64,000 bases of DNA. It comes from Hypoxylon rubiginosum. Lineage: Eukaryota > Ascomycota > Sordariomycetes > Xylariales > Hypoxylaceae. Each line of letters begins with the position of its first letter. Within the stretch, counting starts at the first letter, position 1. This document shows positions 57,065 to 64,000 of this stretch, in pieces. Below the pieces are notes generated by a model, which was not told the origin of the DNA, made no database searches, and worked only from the letters and a program-made list of their open reading frames with translations. The position numbers were made by a program, and so were the translations under genes. Where the stretch lies: contig CADCXA010000029.1 of the NCBI GenBank assembly GCA_902806565.1, positions 1,550,001 to 1,614,000 on the forward strand, read 5' to 3'.

Positions 57065-57251
57065 AACAACTGGCGAATAACTACTAGGGATGCAGGGCTC
57101 AAATTAATACTACCTGTTTACTAGGTAAAGAAGAGTCACGGATACAGTGTTTTTGTTAGCGGCTGATGGAGAGCCGAATAACATTTGATTAACATCACAC
57201 CGCATTTCGATTTGTGAGACGACGAGAGGATGCGATAGATCAACAGATCCA

Positions 57252-58530
57252 CTAGACCACTGGCCAACCGCTGGAGAAATTAATAGTATTCCATCCAAAT
57301 TGCTTCTGACCATCTGCATAGCCTATCCTAGTATCGACATAATGATAGTAAAGAACCTAGAAGATGAAGTGTCAGCTTGTCATTAACTGGAAGATTGAAT
57401 TTGCGAAGAACTTACTGGGCCATGAGTTGGGTCGTTATAGACCTGTAATTAGAAAAGAGTTAGCGGGCAAGGCGCGCTATAATTATAGCGCTTTTAGTGA
57501 GCGGGGTGTCCTGTACTTACCCCCTGACCACCAGGCCCATAGACGAAATCATGAGATTCCAGGACCACAGTTCCGCCTCCGGATGTACACGCCTTGCCGC
57601 TCTTATCTACAAATCCTCCGGTGGCAGAGGTAGATCGACAGACTAGAATCTTGTACTCGGCGCCAGCTGCCGGCTTGCTGTCTTCTTTTTAAGTGCTGCT
57701 CAATACGGAAGGGCTGACTTTCTAGAGGACAGAATACTAGAGCTTACCTAGCATCGTACCCGCAGCATTTCCCTTTGCTGTAGAAGAGGTAATAGTAGCT
57801 CCCGTACTTGAACATGAAGGCGCCCTCCTCGGCGGTGGTGACGGGGTCGTAGGCGACCTGGTAGGCGCTGACGCCGCTGGCGACGGTGGTCGGCGCGCTC
57901 TTCATCGACACCTGGTGCAGGTCGCCCCAGAAGCTGCCGAAATTGAGGAGGTAGGCGCCGTTCACGCTGACGAGGTTCGGGTCGATAGCGTTGTACGGCT
58001 TACCGGACGAGGACCGGATCCCGGTGGCGCCCCGGTCCGTCCAGGTGCCGACGTCCAGGCTCGAGGACGTCGCGACGCCGATGGCGGAGTCCTGGACCCC
58101 GAACGTGCTGACGGAGTAGTAGAGGTAGTAGGTACTGCCTATCAGAGCGACCTCCGGTGCCTGGTACCGAAGCCAGTGGTTAGCTTATACCCTTTATCGT
58201 GAACAAGGACAGCTTACCCAAAGATCCTGGTTCCCGGCGAGGTCGATGGAGGATCCGGACGGGAGGACAGCTCCTTTATAGGTCCACGGGCCAGTAATAT
58301 CCGGAGCCGTGTGGACAGCGATTTTACCGCCGGTGGAAAAGCGAAAATACGTACCATCCGAACGGCGTATGATGGCTATGAAGGTTAGCGGCTACAGTGC
58401 GCCGTATCGAGGAATACTAACATGGGTCGTGCGTATTGGTGCAAGTCCCCGAACATGCTCCGGGATTGGCATAACCGTATACGGTTGCCAGGAAGGGCAA
58501 TATGCCACAGATGATGGAGCCGAGCTTCAT
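57252..58530 (-). CDS. GH43 arabinan endo-1,5-alpha-L-arabinosidase-like enzyme
   Basis: Six exons (58530-58422, 58375-58218, 58160-57748, 57677-57521, 57442-57416, 57356-57252) give 322 aa; phases agree throughout and exon 5 is only 27 nt. Signal peptide ([20 protein letters not shown]) precedes the five-bladed propeller. GH43 residues are visible: catalytic Asp in [33 protein letters not shown] (pKa-modulating Asp), and the acid Glu in [19 protein letters not shown]. The end [13 protein letters not shown] is typical of fungal arabinanases. It should cut alpha-1,5 arabinan of pectin outside the cell. The first intron is short (46 nt). Confidence 0.88.
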
Positions 58531-59546
58531 GACGATACGGCAACTGATCGTCCTAGAGTGAGTAGCTAACTCTGCCCTTTACATTCAACTTGCTGTATAA
58601 GATGTGTCCGATCAAATCCATTTCCAATTCATTAGAAAGGCCATCGTCAATTAATATACACGGGCGACCTCACGGCGACCTCACGGCCCACCCGGCGGCT
58701 GATAGGCGCGGCTAGTCGCGTACCCCACACTTCCGGAACCTGCTCTATTAGGCAATATGGACCTTGCATTGGCGGCATCTGGTTGGAGGAATTATCGTGG
58801 AGCCCGTATTCCGTTGGTCCCCGTCTCACGATAGTTTAACCCCCCTATATATCTGCGACACGCCTTTAATAAGTCGCTGGGTATCAACGTACCATCCCAC
58901 TTACACCAATGGCCCTTTAATTATTTGAGAGCTGCGCAAGTCGTCGACCTCCTCATGCATCTTGTTGCTCTCTCTAAGCTAAGCCGCTTGGATCTTGTTG
59001 CCCAGAATGCAGTTGACTCCCGTACCAATTGCGATGCTTGGAAGAGTGAGTTGCTTCTTATGGTATTACATGCCTCTCGACAGGTGGCATACTAAGCTCC
59101 CTTTGTGGTACTCTATCTAGGAACCTAGTAAGTTCAAGTTATGCGCTCGAGTCAAACTCCCGTATTAGTTCTACGACGCAGCCAATTATAAGGAGTAGCT
59201 TTGAATTACCTACTTCCTTTCAAATCTCTACGTCTATACATTATTACTTTTTTTTTATTGGTTGACGTCTTGAATTGCGGCATAAACGTTACATGCTAAA
59301 AGGTAGGTAGGTACCTAGATATAAAGGAAAACATTGTTTTATTAGGTAGGCTATGTGCTTGGGCTTCAATGAAATATAACAAAATATGTGTCATAACGAA
59401 AAATAACGATTTAAACAATGAGTTTCGCTAATCCCACCCAAGAAATCAATCCCAAAAAGAAAGGTATAAAATGCCAAAATAAACACGCCATTTCCGGCTC
59501 AGCCGATAAATACGGCTTCTGGATCCTGTTCTGATCAGCGTTTTCG
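58531..59546. other. intergenic, 1.0 kb
   Basis: Non-coding; GGTAGGTAGGTACC motif at about 59300-59318. A short direct repeat GGCGACCTCAC occurs at about 58665-58685. No gene. Confidence 0.45.
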
Positions 59547-60656
59547 TCACTCCAATGTGTAGTCGGAAATTGAAAAATACCGTTTGAACCAAGAAGATTC
59601 CTGCGACTCGGATGGACGGTCCATAAGGGGGAACCACCGTAAGTGCCATTGAAATAATTTGCAAATTTTCATCGCTTGCTTCGGCCCGGATCGTTCGAGG
59701 CTGATACAATGCCCCCTAAACTGGCGCACCATATCCTGAGCCTTTGCTATGAATACTTCTACTCCCCAGTGGCCATCTTCGTCTCCCATAGATTTGGCCA
59801 TGTCGGTGTACTTTGATTCCCGTCCCTCATCCACATCTTTCATCACCTGCTCCACTATAGCTTTAGCTTTGAGCAGAGCTTCATTAATCGTCCGTCTGGC
59901 CTCGGGTGTAAGAAGATTTCGCGTCTGATGGTCCTCAATATGCTGTCGATATCAACGAAAATCTTTAGAAGGTCCCGCCAATGTGAAAACAAGTCGCGTC
60001 TAGTGAATGTATGCCGGGCTATTAATAATCGTACAATCGTCTCCTCGTCATGAAATGGGCCATTCATGTTCGGAAAATTAGAAGATGGGTGGAAGGAACA
60101 CGGCTAACGTTTCGCTCAAGAGGCTCATCAGATCGTTCGGGGCCGGTTGTCGTTGTGGGTAGCATTTGGCTCTCGAGGAACGCTTTCTTTGTCTTCTGGA
60201 TGACCCTGCAATGAGCCGGTTGCGGGATCTCTCAGCGCGTTTTTCACTTTTCTTTGGTAGGACAAGGGCCTTGTTACGGACGACCAAAATTTTCCAATTA
60301 CTTTTTCTGGTAACTTTATTGCGGGTGCCATTGATAACATTTGATGTAGACTGTTCAGATTGAATCCGGTCATTAGCGACACTAGAGTGGTCACTCCCCT
60401 GGACCTCATTATTCAGATCTGTCTGCTCCTCCGTGTCCTCTTCAGACGTTTCATTGCTTAGGCTTTCAAGCTCTTCCATATGTTTTGCAAGCCATAGTTC
60501 AAAAACTTTATTGACTCTCTCAATAAAAGAAGGGCTCCTGCTGGAGCTATATTTCTTGGTCAGTCCTCTTGCTCTGATAGCATTCGCAATTCGCCTACTT
60601 GATGATCCAGGTTCGAGCTCTAAAATATAGTAGGCCTCGAGGAATTTAGAACTCAT
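59547..60656 (-). pseudogene. frame-broken or multi-exon hypothetical locus
   Basis: Three consecutive minus-strand frames look coding but lie in different phases. Segment 60656-60078 (192 aa from an ATG) has an N-terminal helix-like part and a basic, Ser-rich tail. Segment 60067-59855 contains RRDLFSHWRDLLKIFVDI. The last segment, ending at 59547, holds LLTPEARRTINEALLKAKAI and WGVEVFIAKAQDMVRQFRG. I could not find GT-AG pairs that join the second and third segments convincingly, whereas a single-base shift near 59950 would. This suggests a decayed gene, but a spliced gene is possible. No family recognised. Confidence 0.4.
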
Positions 60657-61899
60657 TTTGTGTGGCTAATCCTTTTGTTCTTTGGGTAATTTCTGCTTAA
60701 CTAATAGTCTCGATTCATCGACTTTGATAGTATATTGTATTGAGTTATCATGGCAACGAGCAGAACCATTGGCATAATATATAGTCAAGAATACGAAGAG
60801 AAAGATTATAAACCATGCCATTGTGCATGGTCAAGATTCGATCGTTGTTATTCCTTATCATAGATGTTGTTCGTTATCATAGATGTTGTCCGTTATCATA
60901 GATGTTGTTCGTTATCATAGATGTTTTTCGTTATCATAGATGAACAAGTAGACCTTTTGGTTGTATATAGTACAGTATGTGATGATGCTGCCTAATTACC
61001 TAGACACCCCAAGTCTACCAGATAACTTGGTAAGCTGACATGACTGAAACATCAACAAGTCTCCCACCGTGCCGCCGTCTCATACTCACTGTTCGACCTC
61101 GGCTGCAATTAAATCAGAGCCTCAAACGGTGTAAACCTATGGGACCAGATAAAATTCAACACACCCGTAGCATTAATACCATTAGGTGGAGAATTTAATC
61201 TAAAGAAGGGTTACAGAATCAGAGCAGGACTAGACCTTTAGGATTGTCATAGCCGACCAAGGCTTTGCATGTCCCTTGAAGAGTGTGAAAAATACCCCTC
61301 TACACCTTAGATATTAGGCTATAATGCCCCAAGGGTTGCTTAGCATATCATATACCTATAAAGCCAACCTGTTCGCTTTAGGCCTCTAGTTCTAGGAAGT
61401 TGTTATGCTTCGTAAACTAGTTAAAGAGCATATCTAGATCCACAATTTAGGATACACCTAGCTCAAGAACCAACAAGCACAAGATCTTCCAGACGTTTTG
61501 ACACATCCTCCGGGGCTTTACGTGCGCAGTGACGCGACGCGAATAGCTATGTGGTGTGCGAGACAGCCTGTGCAGCTTGTGTCTTGGTATAGCCCTTATT
61601 CCTAGATATGCCTGGCTCTTCGGTATCAAGAAACTATTTGATCGCTAGCCGAAAAAGAGCGACACTACTTGCACTGACAGGTGTTTTGTGAGAATATCAG
61701 AGACATTCACATAGGTATTTTTTCTATTAATCGTTTCTTTTGAGTCTGGTTACGCTGTTGAATATCAGGTATTCACGGATAAATTTATCTGTCGAAATTC
61801 ATCCCAACAAAAACCAAAAATAAATACAATGATCTTGCGGGACAATAAGAAATAGTTAGATTACCTAGGGAGCGAAGGAACTAGGCCTTTCGTGTATTC
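60657..61899. other. intergenic with minisatellite
   Basis: 1.2 kb of AT-leaning non-coding DNA containing the 19-bp minisatellite at 60853-60942. A frame at 61447-61629 is not convincing. Confidence 0.45.
60853..60942. repeat. 19-bp minisatellite, about 4.7 copies
   Basis: The unit is CGTTATCATAGATGTTGTT, with starts at 60853, 60872, 60891, 60910 and 60929 and only one or two substitutions per copy. It lies about 200 bp upstream of the frame-broken locus start. Confidence 0.9.
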
Positions 61900-62340
61900 T
61901 TACGGGAAATCATTTCCTATCGGCGTCTGGGAAATGTACGACTCACTATCCCGACAGCTTTTCTCCCCCGGCATAAGGCCGGCTACCTCATTTATAGACC
62001 ATACGGGCCAGAAATTTGGGTCAGTGGCAGCAGTGATGGTATCTTGCCAGATCAAGCTCGGGTTATCCTGAAGGGCCCGGCCGAATTTATTGTAAAGCTC
62101 TGTCAGAGCTTCATCCAATTGGTTTAGACCATGGAGAATCCAGTGAATCTCACGGCTTTCGGAACTCTTTTGGTCGAAATCACCCGTGACGGACTCCATC
62201 GCCTTCTTCAAGTGGGCAACCGTCGGCCGCAGTTGGTATGAGAAGCTAGACTCAACCCAGTTGGTCATGCTGGGTCGAGCGAGAAGGAAGCGGGAAAGGT
62301 GAGAAGCCCATGAAGGAGTTGCAACATTCAAATGTTGCAT
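61900..62340 (-). CDS. hypothetical protein, 146 aa
   Basis: The frame is open from 62550, but the first ATG is at 62340, so that start is used. The product is mostly helical-looking and polar (RPTVAHLKKAMESVTGDFDQ; IHWILHGLNQLDEALTELY), with no signal peptide, membrane span or known domain. It lies just downstream of the DUF6536-like gene on the same strand, with the stop of that gene at 62600-62602. The open frame upstream of the ATG may indicate an unseen first exon. Low confidence. Confidence 0.4.
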   Translation of the reverse strand: MQHLNVATPSWASHLSRFLLARPSMTNWVESSFSYQLRPTVAHLKKAMESVTGDFDQKSSESREIHWILHGLNQLDEALTELYNKFGRALQDNPSLIWQDTITAATDPNFWPVWSINEVAGLMPGEKSCRDSESYISQTPIGNDFP

Positions 62341-62599
62341 GCTTTGCCTACTTGTGCCGTGCAACGAAAAAGTCGAATGAGGCAGAGTAGCCGGTGCCAA
62401 TGCATATTTTCGGTGCCTTTCGCTAAGCGCGAGCCATAAGTGATGTGCCCCAGTGACCTGAGGCTGTTGCAAAAGCGGCTCCGCAACTGCTGAAAGATCA
62501 CGCCTTTTATGCACCCACCACCCACGGACCCATGGGTCACCCACGGCCAACCCTAACCTCCATAGTCCAACTCACGATTTCTGTTGTCTCCTTACCGCC

Positions 62600-64000
62600 T
62601 CATGCGTATAGGCGTCCCGGTACCGGCCTCTGGACATTTTCCTCTCGAACACCGAAACTCAGGTGCCCAACGACACTCTCGTGTCCAAATTCGGTACACC
62701 ATTCCGGATGCATCCGGACTACACCCCAACGGATTTTACTCCTGGCAAGATTCTTAAATAGGGTCTGCTCGACGCCTTCATCGATATCTTCCTGGGCTTG
62801 GTTGCTGATAAGTCGATCCGAGGCTTGCGACTGTCGAGCCGATGACTGCCGGGATGCCATTAAGTCTCGCACCTCGATGTCCCCAGAACCAGCCTCCAAA
62901 CCAGTCTCTCTGACGGGGCTGTAAAGTCCTTTTATTGAACGGAAGGGTACCTTTAGGATATTGGATAGTCGTTTCGATAAGGTCGGCTTACGTGTCGATG
63001 TGTGTCTTGAGAATTCTGTAGCATTTGATAATCTTGATGCGTGACATGCAGCGGAGAGAGCAAACGAATTACTTCCAATATTGACCATATTGAGTGGAAG
63101 GAGTTCGAGACTCAAATGAATAGGAAATACAGTTAAGACACAGAGCACCACCATCATCGTCCACAAAGCGTACATCGAGAATCCAACGTTGACTGTGGTA
63201 TTTGGAGGTAAAGTGGGATCAGATAGAGCTCCGCGAGTCAATTCTTCATAATAACCTTGTGGTCTATTAGTATAATTGCGAATAACTATTTTATTTTTGG
63301 GCTTGGATTGGCATACCTCCGATCGATACAAATAAATAAATTGCATTGGAAAGTAACCAATGAAGGCATATACTGACAATGATGAGCGGTACACTATATT
63401 TGTAAGGTAGTTGCAATCGATATGTGGCAAATTGCTCGCCCTTAGCTGTCAGTATTTACTAGCTGAGAATGTAGGCCGAGAATGTGAATCCGCAAACGCA
63501 CCTTTGGGTCTGTAACTCGCAATGGGCGATATTCTTCGAGAAAAGAAGCCCATTCCCGAGCCATTTGTAGGCGTGTAAACAGGCTATTATAAGCGAGGTA
63601 ATATAAAGAAAGGAGTAGCTGGGGGCTGTTCGTAGCTATAATCCCTCCAAATAATGTGAAAGAATCTTGGATAAATGGATTCCGATCGGTTTGAAGAAAA
63701 GAGCCACCACTGAATTCTGCTCCTGATAGGTGCGCCATTCCAAGGCAAACGGCACAGACTGCAATGCTCAAGGCAAAGAGCAAATAGCTCGTAAGCCATA
63801 CTGATCCAGGTACAACCGCAGCTCTTGGTCTCCGCAATGGTAGCCACTGCGTCGCGCCCGATATCAAAGGATTATCCTTATCTGCTAGGATCATTCGAAC
63901 GTCGTGTTGTCCTAGAGTACATAGGCCGGCTGTTACTGGATCGGAATTCTCAAGAAAAGAAGCGATAGTATCCCCGAGTGTAACTAGAGGCGTCTGGTTT
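62600..64000 (-). CDS. DUF6536-type multipass membrane protein, 5' part beyond the right edge
   Basis: Visible exons: 64000-63502 (open at the edge), 63440-63317 and 63255-62600, with two 61-nt introns in agreeing phase; about 426 residues seen. The edge exon reads TPLVTLGDTIASFLENSDP and then membrane helices (VWLTSYLLFALSIAVCAVC; QLLLSLYYLAYNSLFTRLQ). The middle exon holds ATYRLQLPYKYSVPLIIVS and LHWLLSNAIYLFVSIGG. The last exon has one more helix (MYALWTMMVVLCVLTVFPI), a charged linker and the conserved end KIRWGVVRMHPEW...VGHLSFGV...V.GRLYA. This is a widespread fungal family of uncharacterised large membrane proteins. Function is not known; nothing suggests decay. Confidence 0.8.

Noticed and set aside
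60853..60942. CRISPR-like array
   Set aside because: Copies are directly adjacent with no spacers; it is a minisatellite in a eukaryotic genome.

Overview
The window is nuclear DNA of a filamentous ascomycete (Pezizomycotina, probably a Sordariomycete). The evidence is introns of about 50-100 nt with GTANGT-like donors, CTAAC-type branch sites and short intergenic gaps. The gene families are also typically fungal: a HET-domain protein, GT15 mannosyltransferase, LysM/CBM18 proteins, subgroup-C-like GH18 chitinase, Ytp1-like and DUF2293 proteins. One 7-kb AT block looks RIP-mutated. The species cannot be named from the sequence alone. Coding-exon coordinates were worked out by hand from reading phase and splice consensus, so borders carry some uncertainty.

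Left part (1-7.2 kb): a secreted HExxH metalloprotease-like gene, two small uncharacterised genes and a two-exon LURP-one/tubby-like gene. Then comes a gene-free AT-rich block (about 7.24-14.28 kb) with no open frame of note and very few CpA/TpG dinucleotides, read as a RIP-degenerated repeat.

Middle (15-36.3 kb): a Ytp1-like multipass membrane protein; a coiled-coil hypothetical gene whose 3' end carries a frame-shifting 32-bp tandem duplication; a secreted PEBP-like protein; an FMN 2-hydroxy-acid dehydrogenase close to lactate 2-monooxygenase; and a small cysteine-rich secreted protein. A Ctr copper transporter stands head-to-head with a ferric/cupric reductase. A HET-domain gene, an Alb1-like ribosome-biogenesis gene, a GT15 and a DXD glycosyltransferase, and a second small secreted cysteine-rich protein follow.

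Right part (36.3-64 kb): a gene-poor 2.2 kb, a large secreted subtilase, and a divergent pair of relics (a fragment of an MFS transporter and a frameshifted P450). Next come a DUF2293 gene and a small Cys-rich zinc-binding-like gene. The highlight is a head-to-head pair. On the minus strand, a six-exon gene encodes a secreted protein of about 1317 aa that joins a NucA/NucB-type nuclease-like domain, two hevein-type chitin-binding modules and a GH18 chitinase. On the plus strand, 573 bp away, is a LysM plus triple-CBM18 secreted protein. After it lie an F-box gene, a PTR2 peptide transporter, a GH43 arabinanase, a frame-broken hypothetical locus, a 19-bp minisatellite, a small hypothetical gene and the 3' part of a DUF6536-type membrane protein cut by the right edge.

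Functional themes are extracellular degradation and interaction (subtilase, metalloprotease, GH43, chitinase/LysM pair, small secreted proteins), metal reduction plus uptake (FRE and Ctr), cell-wall glycosylation (GT15 and the DXD enzyme) and self/non-self recognition (HET).
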